A DNA stretch of 64,000 nt from Acidobacteriota bacterium (GCA_019351975.1 JABBOG010000003.1:62001-126000), one strand, 5' to 3'. Counted from the stretch's first letter, positions 47,810 through 57,076 are shown. The notes: generated by a model from the letters alone, not told the origin. Numbers and translations are program-made.

Positions 47810-47849
47810 GAGCAGAACTCTTCCCTCCAACCGCATCAGAGTTCTGCTC
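47810..47849 (+). other. inverted repeat / hairpin downstream of YceI gene
   Basis: GAGCAGAACTC ... GAGTTCTGCTC, 11-bp perfect stem, flanked by CCCTG / CAGGG. Confidence 0.65.
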
Positions 47850-47947
47850 CCTCAGGGGCACACCCAGCTTCCGCATCTCGCGTACAGCAAATCCCATCAC
47901 GGCCAGCACTCTGATCGAAAGAGGCTTCCGCACCGGAGCTCATCACC

Positions 47948-50884
47948 TTGCCTCAGACTTTTCTTAAGCCCTCTCTCACATCCGCGATCGCATCGGTCGT
48001 CTTCGGCCTGAACCTCGCCGCTGCTGCCTTGGCACAAATGCCACTTCAGCACCGCATCCTCCCTCGCTCGTTCGCCCTCGGCGCTACAGTGTCCATCAGC
48101 CTGATTACCGGCACCATCTCCGACATCAGCGGTGCCCCCATCCCCTCCGCGACCATCACGCTCTCCAACGCCGACGGCATCCTCCGCAGCGCCACCACAT
48201 CCCCCACCGGCACCTTCACCCTCCTCGACATACCAACCGGTGTCTACCTCCTCAAAGCCGCCGCCGCAGGCTTCTCCCCCTACGCCAATCCCAACACCAT
48301 CGTCGCCGTCGGACGCAATCTCCAGCTCTCCATTGTCATGCGTCCCGCCGGTGCCAAAGAAGCCCTCACCGTCACCGCGCAAGGCACCGGTCTCGACACC
48401 TCACAGACCTCCTCCGTCACCAACATCGACAAAGACCGCATCGAAGAATTACCCATCGAAAGCCGCAACTACCTCGTCTTCTCTCTTCTCGCACCGCAGG
48501 TCGCACAAGCCAACCCCGCCATCGCGCAGCAGACGCTCACACAAGGCACCGGCGGCTTCAGCTTCGGCGGCCTCCGCGCCAACAGCAACGCCCTCTACAT
48601 CGACGGCGTCGATGACGATGACGAGTACACCGGATCCAGCCGCACCGAACTCTCCCCCGAAGCCATCAGCGACTTCCAGATCGTCAACCACGGCTTCCAG
48701 GCCCAGTCCGGCGGCGCTGCCGGCGGCTCCATCGACGTCCAAACCCGCGCTGGCATGCGCCTCCAGCACGGCGACGCCTTCATCTTCGTCCAGGACGGCG
48801 CACTCAACGCCGACCCACCCCTCGAAATCCTCCCCTACAAGCCCGACGAGATCCGCCTCCGCACCGGCCTCTCCACCGGTGGCCCTCTCTTCACCAACAA
48901 GACCTTCTACTACATCGCCGCCGAGCAGGAGTACGCCCGCGGCGAAGACGCCAACGATCTCTCCGCCGCCACCATCGCGCAGATCAACCGCTCCATCGCC
49001 ACCATCGGCCCGCTCCCATCTCTCTCCCTCCAGCCCGGCTTCTTCCCCACCACCGAGCAGGAGACCGAATTCTCCGCCCGGCTCGACCATACCTTCGACG
49101 CCAACAACACCCTCATGCTGCGCTACGCTCTCACCAACAACCGCGACGTCAACGACGCCTTCAACATCGACGACCTCTCCGATCGCAGCGCGCGCGGCTC
49201 CGCATTCCACGACGACAACAGCCTCAACGGCACCCTTAGCTCCATCCTCTCCTCCGGCCTCGTCAACAGCCTCAGCTTCGAACTCTCCCAGCGACGCGCC
49301 GTCGACCGCACCCTCTCCACCACCGCTCCAGGCGTCCTCATCCCCGGCATCGCGCAGTTCGGCACCCCCTTCGCAGGCAACGACCGCCGCTTCGAAACCC
49401 ACGCCGAGTTCAGCGAAAGCATCGTCCAGCAACGCGGTAAGCACCTCTTCCAGGCCGGCATCAGCCTGGACCACATCGCCCTTCGCTCCCATGACCTCGA
49501 CGGCTTTCGCGGCCTCTACATCTTCCGCGACCTCACCGCGCTCTCCACCGGCGACGCGGACTTCTACACCCAGTCCTTCGGCAATCCCGACACCAACCTC
49601 GCCGAAATTCGCAGCGCAGCCTACGCGCAGGATCACTGGACACCCTCCTCCAGACTCGCCATCGACTACGGCATCCGCTACGACGACAACCATCTCCCCG
49701 GCCCACTCCCCCAGCACCCCGTCAACATCAGCCCACGCCTCGGCCTCGCATACACCCCGAACTCCTCCTGGGTCATCCGCACCGGCTTCGGCATGTTCTA
49801 CGATCGCTACGATCTCTCCACCATCAACCGCATCCTCGAGTTCAACGGCACCTCCGCCCTCTCGCAGACCGAAGAGGGTCCCGCCGCCGCAGCGCTCTAT
49901 CGGTCCGGAGCGCAGTTCACCTCGCCGCAGCTCCACATCGCACCCAATATCTGGACCGCCCAGCACCACCTCGCCAACCCCTACAGCGAGGTCGCCTCTC
50001 TAGGCGTCGAGCGCTCCCTCCCGCAAGGCTTCACCGCCAAAGCCGAGTACCAGTTTGTTCACGGCGTCCGGCTCGGTCGCACCATCAACGCAAACCTCCT
50101 CCCGCCCGTCATCCTCACACCCCAGAACGCCACCGCTCTTGACATCGATTCCCCCACACCGCAGCAACTCAACCGGCTCATCTTCACCCCCGAACGCATC
50201 AATCCCACCTACAACGCCATCAATCAATTCCAAACCGAAGCCAACTCCAACTACAACGGCACCACCCTCACACTGAACCGCCAGTTCGACGAGCAGTTCG
50301 AGCTCATGGCCGGTTATACCTTCTCCAAAACCATCGACGACGCTTCCTACGACTCCGAGCAGCCGCAAAACCCCTACGACCTCGCCCGCGAGCGCGCCCT
50401 GTCTCTGCAGGACCAGCGAAATCGCTTCATCTTAAGCGGGCTCTGGGTTCTCGGTCCAGACCTCGATGACCCACAGGACCAGGCGCAGGGCCCATCCACC
50501 AGCCCCATCATGCGCGCCCTCACCGGCCTCGAGTTCGCCCCCATCTTCGCTGCAACCTCTGGCTTCCGCGCCAACCCAGTCACCGGCCAGGACACCAACC
50601 ACGAGAACATCTACCCCTTCGCCGCGCGCCCCCTCGGCTACGGTCGCAACGCACTGCAAACCTCACCCAACATCGACCTCGACCTTCGCGTCCTCAAGAT
50701 GGTGCCCCTCTGGTGCGGCCACCTCGACATCGTCGCCGAGTCCTTCAACCTCCTCAATCACACCAACGTCTCTCTCCTCAACACCGCATACGGCACCGGC
50801 ACCTCCCCACTCCCCAGCTTCGGCGCTCCCATCGCCGCCTCCACCGCACGCCGCATCCAGTTCTCCCTCGACTTCGAATATTGA
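47948..50884 (+). CDS. TonB-dependent receptor-like (Oar-like) outer-membrane protein with carboxypeptidase-regulatory-like domain
   Basis: GTISDISGAPIPSATITLSNADG...; plug-like RANSNALYIDGVDDDDEYTGSSRTELSPEAISDFQIV; barrel with C-terminal SLDFEY. Confidence 0.88.
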   Translation: MPQTFLKPSLTSAIASVVFGLNLAAAALAQMPLQHRILPRSFALGATVSISLITGTISDISGAPIPSATITLSNADGILRSATTSPTGTFTLLDIPTGVYLLKAAAAGFSPYANPNTIVAVGRNLQLSIVMRPAGAKEALTVTAQGTGLDTSQTSSVTNIDKDRIEELPIESRNYLVFSLLAPQVAQANPAIAQQTLTQGTGGFSFGGLRANSNALYIDGVDDDDEYTGSSRTELSPEAISDFQIVNHGFQAQSGGAAGGSIDVQTRAGMRLQHGDAFIFVQDGALNADPPLEILPYKPDEIRLRTGLSTGGPLFTNKTFYYIAAEQEYARGEDANDLSAATIAQINRSIATIGPLPSLSLQPGFFPTTEQETEFSARLDHTFDANNTLMLRYALTNNRDVNDAFNIDDLSDRSARGSAFHDDNSLNGTLSSILSSGLVNSLSFELSQRRAVDRTLSTTAPGVLIPGIAQFGTPFAGNDRRFETHAEFSESIVQQRGKHLFQAGISLDHIALRSHDLDGFRGLYIFRDLTALSTGDADFYTQSFGNPDTNLAEIRSAAYAQDHWTPSSRLAIDYGIRYDDNHLPGPLPQHPVNISPRLGLAYTPNSSWVIRTGFGMFYDRYDLSTINRILEFNGTSALSQTEEGPAAAALYRSGAQFTSPQLHIAPNIWTAQHHLANPYSEVASLGVERSLPQGFTAKAEYQFVHGVRLGRTINANLLPPVILTPQNATALDIDSPTPQQLNRLIFTPERINPTYNAINQFQTEANSNYNGTTLTLNRQFDEQFELMAGYTFSKTIDDASYDSEQPQNPYDLARERALSLQDQRNRFILSGLWVLGPDLDDPQDQAQGPSTSPIMRALTGLEFAPIFAATSGFRANPVTGQDTNHENIYPFAARPLGYGRNALQTSPNIDLDLRVLKMVPLWCGHLDIVAESFNLLNHTNVSLLNTAYGTGTSPLPSFGAPIAASTARRIQFSLDFEY

Positions 50885-51012
50885 CCCCTCAAAGATTCCC
50901 TCCACAAATCCAATCGCAGCAGCTATCGTTGTAGTCGCCGTCGCACTCAACGATTCGCTGCATCTCCACCGCAGCATCGTCAAACCGAGTCCGTCCGTGC
51001 AGGAGTGTCTCT

Positions 51013-52335
51013 TTGAACCGATATCTTGCGAAGGCCACCATCGTAGGCGCGCTCGGCGGCCTGCTCTTCGGCTTCGACACCGCCGTCATCGCCGGCACCA
51101 CCGAGCAGCTCACCAGCGTCTTCCATCTCACCCCCTGGACCCTCGGCCTCACCGTCTCCATCGGTCTCGCCGGAACCATCCTCGGCTCCCTGACCTCCGG
51201 CGTCCTCGGCCAGAAGATTGGCGGCCGCGAAGCCCTTCGCATCATGGCCATCCTGTACACCCTCTCCGCCATCGGCTGCGCCTTCGCCTGGAACTGGGAC
51301 GCGCTGATGGTCGCCCGCTTCATCGGCGGCATTGGTATTGGCGGATCTTCCGTGCTCGGCCCGGTCTATATCGCAGAGCTCGCGCCCGCGAAGTGGCGTG
51401 GCCGCATGGTCGGCCTCTTCCAGATCAACATCGTCGTCGGCATCCTTCTCGCCTATCTCTCCAACTACATCATCGTCACGCGGCATCTTGGCGCAACGCA
51501 GTGGCGCTGGGAGTTCGGCATGGCCATCGTTCCCTCCGCCATCTTCCTCGTCATGCTCTACGGCATCCCTCGCAGCTCACGCTGGCTCGTCACCACCAAC
51601 CAGACCGACGAAGCCCTCGACGTCCTCCGCCTCATGGGCTCGCCCAACTCCGAAGAAGAACTCCAGCAGATCATCGCCTCCGTCCATCTCGAACGCGGCG
51701 TCAAATCCGAGCCGCTCTTCAACGGCAAGTACAACCTCCCCATCTTCCTCGCCATCTCCATCGGCCTCTTCAACCAGCTCTCCGGCATCAACGCCCTTCT
51801 CTACTACTCCAACTCCATCTTCGCCTCCGCCGGCTTCAGCTCCGACGCCGCCGCCCTCCAGACCGTTGGCGTCGGCCTCGTCAACCTCCTCGCCACGCTC
51901 CTCGGCATGAGCCTCATCGACAAGCTCGGCCGCAAGACCCTCCTTCTGATTGGCTCCGTCGGCATGGTGTTCGCGCTCGCTGGCGTCGCCGGCATCTTCT
52001 ATACCAACACCCACCACGTCCTTCTCATGTGGCTCTTCATGATGTTCATCGTCTTCTTCGCCGTCTCGCAGGGCTCCGTCATCTGGGTCTACATCTCCGA
52101 GGTCTTCCCCTCGCGCGTCCGCTCCAAAGGCCAAAGCGTCGGCTGCTCCTCACACTGGATCATGAACGCCATCATCGCAGGCATCTTCCCCATCATCGCC
52201 GCGAAGAGCCATGCACTCCCGTTCGTCTTCTTTGCCGCTATGATGGCCCTGCAGTTCTTCGTCGTCCTCTTCATCTACCCCGAAACCAAGCAGAAATCCC
52301 TCGAACAAATCCAAGCCAACTTCGGCCTCGGATAG
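51013..52335 (+). CDS. sugar porter family MFS transporter
   Basis: GALGGLLFGFDTAVIAGT; PVYIAELAPAKWRGRMVGLFQINIVVGIL; YISEVFPSRVRSKGQS. Confidence 0.93.
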   Translation: MNRYLAKATIVGALGGLLFGFDTAVIAGTTEQLTSVFHLTPWTLGLTVSIGLAGTILGSLTSGVLGQKIGGREALRIMAILYTLSAIGCAFAWNWDALMVARFIGGIGIGGSSVLGPVYIAELAPAKWRGRMVGLFQINIVVGILLAYLSNYIIVTRHLGATQWRWEFGMAIVPSAIFLVMLYGIPRSSRWLVTTNQTDEALDVLRLMGSPNSEEELQQIIASVHLERGVKSEPLFNGKYNLPIFLAISIGLFNQLSGINALLYYSNSIFASAGFSSDAAALQTVGVGLVNLLATLLGMSLIDKLGRKTLLLIGSVGMVFALAGVAGIFYTNTHHVLLMWLFMMFIVFFAVSQGSVIWVYISEVFPSRVRSKGQSVGCSSHWIMNAIIAGIFPIIAAKSHALPFVFFAAMMALQFFVVLFIYPETKQKSLEQIQANFGLG

Positions 52336-52480
52336 AACCATCTTCCGCCGAGTTGGGATCACGCCGCGCGCTTGAGACAAGGCCGCCCCGCAAGGATCCC
52401 CCACCGATGCGATCTCGTGTTTATCCGCCGCAGCCTTGCCCTAACGTCCCCACAGCCATTCGCGCTAAACTCACATCGGC

Positions 52481-53380
52481 ATGAAACTCACCGGCTGCGG
52501 CACCGCTCTCGTCACTCCCTTCCATCCCGACGGCTCCCTCGACGAGCCCGCCCTCACCTCCCTCGTCCACACTCAAGTCGACGCCGGCGTCTCCATCCTC
52601 ATCCCCTGCGGCACCACCGGCGAAGCCTCCACCCTCACCGAAACCGAAACCACGCGCGTCATCGAGCTCACCATCGCCGCCGCCGCAGGCCGCGTCCCCG
52701 TCTTCGCCGGATGCACCCACAACGCCACCGCGCAGGCCGTCCTCAACGCCCAGCGCCTCGCCAGGATCCCCGGCCTCACTGGCATCCTCACCGCCAACCC
52801 CTACTACAACCGCCCCTCGCAGGAGGGCCAGTTCCAGCACTTCCGCGCCATCGCCCACGCCATCGACCTCCCCGTCATCCTCTACAACATCCCCGGCCGC
52901 ACCGCCACCAACCTCCTCCCCGAAACCGCCCTTCGCCTCGCCGAGATCCCCAACATCACCGCCATCAAGGAATCCAGCGGCGTCATGGGCCAGATCACCG
53001 AGCTCCTCACCCACGCCCCCGCCCACTTCTCCGTCCTCGCCGGCGACGACGCCCTCGCCCTCCCCGTCATCGCCCTCGGCGGCAATGGACTTATCTCGGT
53101 TGCCTCCAACGCCATCCCCGGCCCCATGTCCCAGATGATCGCCGCCGCCGCCCTCACCGGAACCCCCGAAGCCTGGTCCACCGCCCGCGCCCTCAACGCC
53201 CGCTACTTCGCCCTCATGCAGGCCCACTTCGCCGAACCCAGCCCTGCTCCCATCAAAGCCGTGCTCGCCCTCCTCGGCCTCTGCTCCGAAACCCTCCGCC
53301 TCCCCATGGTCCCCGTCACCCCCACCCTCCGCTCCAAACTCCAATCCCTCCTCCAAGAGCTCAAACTCCTGCCGCAATAA
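52481..53380 (+). CDS. dapA: 4-hydroxy-tetrahydrodipicolinate synthase
   Basis: GCGTALVTPFHPDGSLDE; PCGTTGEASTLTETE; PYYNRPSQEGQFQHF; YNIPGRTATNL; AIKESSG. Confidence 0.94.
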   Translation: MKLTGCGTALVTPFHPDGSLDEPALTSLVHTQVDAGVSILIPCGTTGEASTLTETETTRVIELTIAAAAGRVPVFAGCTHNATAQAVLNAQRLARIPGLTGILTANPYYNRPSQEGQFQHFRAIAHAIDLPVILYNIPGRTATNLLPETALRLAEIPNITAIKESSGVMGQITELLTHAPAHFSVLAGDDALALPVIALGGNGLISVASNAIPGPMSQMIAAAALTGTPEAWSTARALNARYFALMQAHFAEPSPAPIKAVLALLGLCSETLRLPMVPVTPTLRSKLQSLLQELKLLPQ

Positions 53381-53409
53381 CCCAAGCGCTTCGCTTTACT
53401 GGTACTCTA

Positions 53410-53658
53410 ATGCCTACGGTTCTTCGTATAGACGGTTACCAGGTCATGATCTATCTGGATGACCATCTTCCAGCTCACGTTCATGTATTCGCAAGAGGAT
53501 GTGAACTGGTCGTCAACCTCAACCAGCCACCGGCTTACGTCAACGTCCGCAACAACAACGGCTTCAAAACCCCCGAGATTGGCAACATCCTGCGCCTCGT
53601 GCAACGACACCGCGACAGTTTGCGCGAGATGTGGAAAGGGATCCATGGAGACATTTGA
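53410..53658 (+). CDS. DUF4160-like small protein
   Basis: 82 aa: MPTVLRIDGYQVMIYLDDHLPAHVHVFARGCELVVNLNQPP... Confidence 0.78.
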   Translation: MPTVLRIDGYQVMIYLDDHLPAHVHVFARGCELVVNLNQPPAYVNVRNNNGFKTPEIGNILRLVQRHRDSLREMWKGIHGDI

Positions 53659-54139
53659 GCAATATTTAGACCGCACGCTCGATGACCAGGTCCGGGCAGC
53701 CAACCAGCGTTCCGAACATCGCCTCGCCACCGAACCGCACATCATCAAAGCCCACTACGACGCAAAGCTCCGTCGCGTCATCGTCTCTCTCAGCAACCAC
53801 GCCTGGTTCGCCTTCCGCCCCGAAGACGCGCAAGGTATCGAGCACGCCACCACCGCACAACTCAAGAAGATCGAGATCAGCCCGTCCACCTTCGGTCTCC
53901 ACTTCCCTCTGCTCGACGCCCAGTTCGACATCACCGCCCTTATGCAGGGCCACTTCGGCTCCCGCAACTGGATGGCCGCCCGCCTCGGTGCCGCCGGCGG
54001 AGCCTCCCGCAGCAAAGCCAAAGCCTCGGCCGCCCGCCTCGGTGCCGCCGGCGGAGCCTCCCGCAGCAAAGCCAAAGCCTCCGCCGCCCGCGCCAACGGC
54101 AAACTCGGCGGCCGCCCCCGCAAACTCGCCGCCAAGTAG
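53645..54139 (+). CDS. DUF2442-like protein with duplicated 18-aa repeat and GRPRK tail
   Basis: HYDAKLRRVIVSLSNHAWFAFRPED...IEISPSTFGLHFPLLDAQFDITALMQGHFGS; tail (AARLGAAGGASRSKAKAS)x2 ... GGRPRKLAAK; overlaps upstream gene by 14 bp. Confidence 0.8.
   Translation: METFEQYLDRTLDDQVRAANQRSEHRLATEPHIIKAHYDAKLRRVIVSLSNHAWFAFRPEDAQGIEHATTAQLKKIEISPSTFGLHFPLLDAQFDITALMQGHFGSRNWMAARLGAAGGASRSKAKASAARLGAAGGASRSKAKASAARANGKLGGRPRKLAAK
53975..54082 (+). repeat. 54-bp in-frame tandem duplication
   Basis: Copies 53975-54028 and 54029-54082 identical except last base; partial third start at 54083. Confidence 0.95.
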
Positions 54140-54178
54140 CAGGAATCCACCACCCACACCGCTACAATCGTCATATCC

Positions 54179-55072
54179 ATGAACCCCGCAAGCCCCAGCC
54201 CCCTCGAACAATCCATCGAGCACCACTTCGCCCAGGGCACCGCCGCCATCGGCAACCCCGACGCCCTCGCCGCCTTCCTTGAACTCCGCGACGCGCTCGA
54301 AGCCGGCACCCTCCGCGCCGCTGAACCCGACCCCACCGCACCCACCGTCGCTACGGGACAAGCCTGGCGCGTCAACGCCTGGGTGAAGCGCGGCATCCTC
54401 CTCGGCTTCCGTCTCGGCCACCTCCAGCCCGTCAACGACGCCGTCCTCCACTGCATCGACAAGCACACCTACCCCACCCGCCACTTCACCCCCGACCAGA
54501 ACATCCGCATCGTCACCGGAGGCTCCGCCGTCCGCGCCGGTGCATTCCTCGCACCCGGCGTCATCGTCGTACCCCCCGCCTACATCAACACCGGCGCCTT
54601 CGTCGATCGCGACTCCCTCATCGACTCCCACGCCCTCGTCGGCTCCTGCGCCCAGATCGGCAAGCGCGTCCACCTCTCCGCCGCCGCCCAGATCGGCGGC
54701 GTCCTCGAGCCCGTCAGCGCCTCCCCCGTCATCATCGAAGACGACGTCCTCGTCGGCGGCAACACCGGCATCTACGAAGGCACCATCGTCCGCTCCCGCG
54801 CCGTCCTCGCCGCAGGCGTCATCCTCACCCGCGGCACTCCCGTCTACGACCTCCCCAACAACACCCTCTACAAATCCACCCCCGAAGGCCCCAACGGCGA
54901 GCCATCCACCCCCCTCATCATCCCCTCCGGTGCCGTCGTCGTCGCCGGCTCCCGCGCCATCCAGCACGGCCCCGGAAAAGACCTCGGCCTCTCCGTCTAC
55001 ACCCCCATCATCATCAAATACCGCGACGCCAAAACCGACCTCTCCACCACCCTCGAAGACCTCCTCCGCTAA
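54179..55072 (+). CDS. dapD: 2,3,4,5-tetrahydropyridine-2,6-dicarboxylate N-succinyltransferase
   Basis: AWVKRGILLGFRLG; PPAYINTGAFVDRDSLIDSHALVGSCAQIGKRVHLSAAAQIGGVLEP hexapeptide repeats. Confidence 0.94.
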   Translation: MNPASPSPLEQSIEHHFAQGTAAIGNPDALAAFLELRDALEAGTLRAAEPDPTAPTVATGQAWRVNAWVKRGILLGFRLGHLQPVNDAVLHCIDKHTYPTRHFTPDQNIRIVTGGSAVRAGAFLAPGVIVVPPAYINTGAFVDRDSLIDSHALVGSCAQIGKRVHLSAAAQIGGVLEPVSASPVIIEDDVLVGGNTGIYEGTIVRSRAVLAAGVILTRGTPVYDLPNNTLYKSTPEGPNGEPSTPLIIPSGAVVVAGSRAIQHGPGKDLGLSVYTPIIIKYRDAKTDLSTTLEDLLR

Positions 55073-55163
55073 AACTTGACATCGTAGCTGCCGCCCCCAC
55101 GCCCCCACGCCCCCAGGCACTCACGCCCCGCACTCACACACTTTTGCCCCCACGCACTTTTGT

Positions 55164-55375
55164 TTGTCATCCCGCAGGGATCTGCATTTGCTCTTGCTCT
55201 GCCTGTTGTCATTCTTATGGAGAATTTGCGCTTGCATTGACCTGGGACCTTGTCATCCTTCGCCGAAGGCGGAGGACCTGCTTCCCACCCTGCCCCTGCC
55301 CTCGCACTTCCGTTGCCGATGGCGCTGCTCGTTTCGCGCCGTCATCCTGAGCGCAGCGAAGGACCCCCGTATTCC
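55164..55375. repeat. three divergent copies of a GTCATCC...GGA(T/C)C intergenic repeat
   Basis: TTGTCATCCCGCAGGGATCTGC; TTGTCATCCTTCGCCGAAGGCGGAGGACCTGC; CGTCATCCTGAGCGCAGCGAAGGACCC. Confidence 0.6.
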
Positions 55376-55667
55376 GCTCGCATCGCCCATTCACCCGAAC
55401 CCCAACACGCAACCGCCGCACAAGCATCCTCTATGGCAAGATAATTCCATGACCAGGCAGTACGACGAACCCACCGACCTGCAACTCCCTCCAGCCGATC
55501 TCGCCATGCAACCAAGCTGGCCTCCAGCAAGGCAGAAACCTTGAAACGTATCTTAAGCTGCGCATCCACAATGAGTTGGTTAAATGACAAAAGTTGTCCT
55601 GATTTGCTCTGGATTTCCCCGCTTCGCTTTTTCTATCCCGTCTTTTTTGCGTTGAGGAAGATTCTGA

Positions 55668-55701
55668 TTGACATCCCCCCCCCCGCAAGTGCTTTTATAA
55701 T
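55668..55701 (+). promoter_or_regulatory. promoter-like element with C10 tract in spacer
   Basis: TTGACA (55668-55673), T, C10 (55675-55684), then TATAAT (55696-55701); spacer 22 nt. Confidence 0.55.
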
Positions 55702-55739
55702 CGCAATCTTTTCAATTCTTGCGGTACAAGGAGGCTTCA

Positions 55740-55850
55740 ATGGATGTAGCAATCGTTGACGTGGCGCTAAGTGGATTCTGGCATAAGGTAGGTGCCGCCT
55801 TACTGTGGATGGCGCAAATGGCAGCAGCCATCTACGGGATGGTCAAATAG
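55740..55850 (+). CDS. 36-aa small hydrophobic peptide (not in ORF track)
   Basis: ATG with AAGGAGG SD at 55728-55734; MDVAIVDVALSGFWHKVGAALLWMAQMAAAIYGMVK*. Confidence 0.6.
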   Translation: MDVAIVDVALSGFWHKVGAALLWMAQMAAAIYGMVK

Positions 55851-55856
55851 CCGTTA

Positions 55857-55899
55857 GCTAGAGACATGGTTGATTGTTTCGTCAATCCATGTCTCTAGC
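55857..55899 (+). terminator. stem-loop, terminator-like, after small ORF
   Basis: GCTAGAGACATGGTTGA ... TCAATCCATGTCTCTAGC (17-bp stem with one bulged nt). Confidence 0.65.
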
Positions 55900-55963
55900 T
55901 TTGGTAAGGGGAAGTCTGAATCTTTGGCATTTCAGTGTTCCGTTGAATTTGAGGTTCCGCGAC

Positions 55964-56944
55964 ATGCAAATTTTTCCATCCAAGAGGCACTCAACCAACC
56001 ATCTATTTATCTGTGGCCTTCTGTTTATGAGTTCTATCCTCGTTATTGCGGAAGACAGTCCGACTCTCTTCGTGCAATCCAATTTGGTGCAGATGGTCTG
56101 CTTGGTAGAAAACAAAGACCACCAACCTCTGATCAATCTGAATAAAAGTGACTTCTCTGTAGCGCAAGATGGAAAAACTGTTCCTGTTGAGCAGGTGCGA
56201 ACTCAGCAGGATGTTTCTGCGTCTATAGTTCTCTTGGTCGACGTAAGTGAGAGCCAAAAGGGAAACGTCGAACTATTTCAAAAGACCCTCACACAGTTTG
56301 CGCGTTCTCTCAAAGAGAATCGCGATCAGGTTACAGTGTTGCTGTTTGCCGGGAAAGTGTGGAAGGCGAGCGGGTGGATGAATACAAAAGAGTTGGAGGC
56401 GTTCGAACTTGATTCTTCAACGATCAAGAAGGTAGAGGCAACACCGCCACTGAGCGAACATGGCTTTGCTCATGGAACACATATCTTCGAGGCAATTAAT
56501 GCAGCCACGAGGATCATGGAAGAATCAGGCATCCATGACAGAAAAGAAGTTGTCGCTCTTACTGACGGTGGGGACAGTACAGGACCTTTCACCTATCTGA
56601 AAGCACTGGAAGCTGCGAAAAAGGCGAACGTGTCCATTTCGGCGCTTCTTTTTCAAGAGACCGATCTTGACGATAGAGTCGATCCGATTGCTAAATTTTT
56701 TAGAGTGACTGATACGCGGCTTTCCGGAGATTGTGCGGGATCAGGCGGCATTTCTTTGAAAGTAAATGCCAAAAACGAAGACCAACAAATCCATCTTTTA
56801 GTAGCGGCACTCACAACACAGTACATCGTTGACTTTAAACCGCGTTTGAAGGGAAAGAACTCCTTTCATTCAGTCAGGATCAAAGTAGATCGTCCGGGGG
56901 CGGTTGTAATTGCGCGAGATGGTTTTTATGAGCCGGCATCTTAG
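55964..56944 (+). CDS. secreted VWA-domain protein (acidobacterial VWFA-related type)
   Basis: Signal-like N-terminus; VLLVDVSESQKGN MIDAS-like; ALTDGGDSTG; start at internal ATG of the 356 aa ORF. Confidence 0.8.
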   Translation: MQIFPSKRHSTNHLFICGLLFMSSILVIAEDSPTLFVQSNLVQMVCLVENKDHQPLINLNKSDFSVAQDGKTVPVEQVRTQQDVSASIVLLVDVSESQKGNVELFQKTLTQFARSLKENRDQVTVLLFAGKVWKASGWMNTKELEAFELDSSTIKKVEATPPLSEHGFAHGTHIFEAINAATRIMEESGIHDRKEVVALTDGGDSTGPFTYLKALEAAKKANVSISALLFQETDLDDRVDPIAKFFRVTDTRLSGDCAGSGGISLKVNAKNEDQQIHLLVAALTTQYIVDFKPRLKGKNSFHSVRIKVDRPGAVVIARDGFYEPAS

Positions 56945-57076
56945 ACAGAAAAGCCATGGCCTTGACGGTAGGTGTACATCCTTTCAAGGTGCGATTATCC
57001 TGACACCTGAACAAAAGCACCCGCCACGGGAACAAACCTCTCCACGTCCGCGTACCTCCACTGAAAGGACGTCCCG

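Noticed and set aside
48449-49969. 506-aa and similar long antisense or out-of-frame ORFs (e.g. 48132-50003, 53666-55120, 58378-59811, 45199-46353)
   Set aside because: Compositional shadows of real genes in a high-GC genome: Ser/Pro/Arg- or Gly/Val/Glu-rich, no domains
52372-53409. Arg/His-rich N-terminal part of ORF 52372-53658
   Set aside because: Out-of-frame shadow of dapA; only the final 82 codons look like a DUF4160 protein
55541-55759. 72-aa ORF overlapping the small peptide leader
   Set aside because: TTG start, no SD, overlaps promoter-like sequence; the ATG at 55740 with AAGGAGG is better supported
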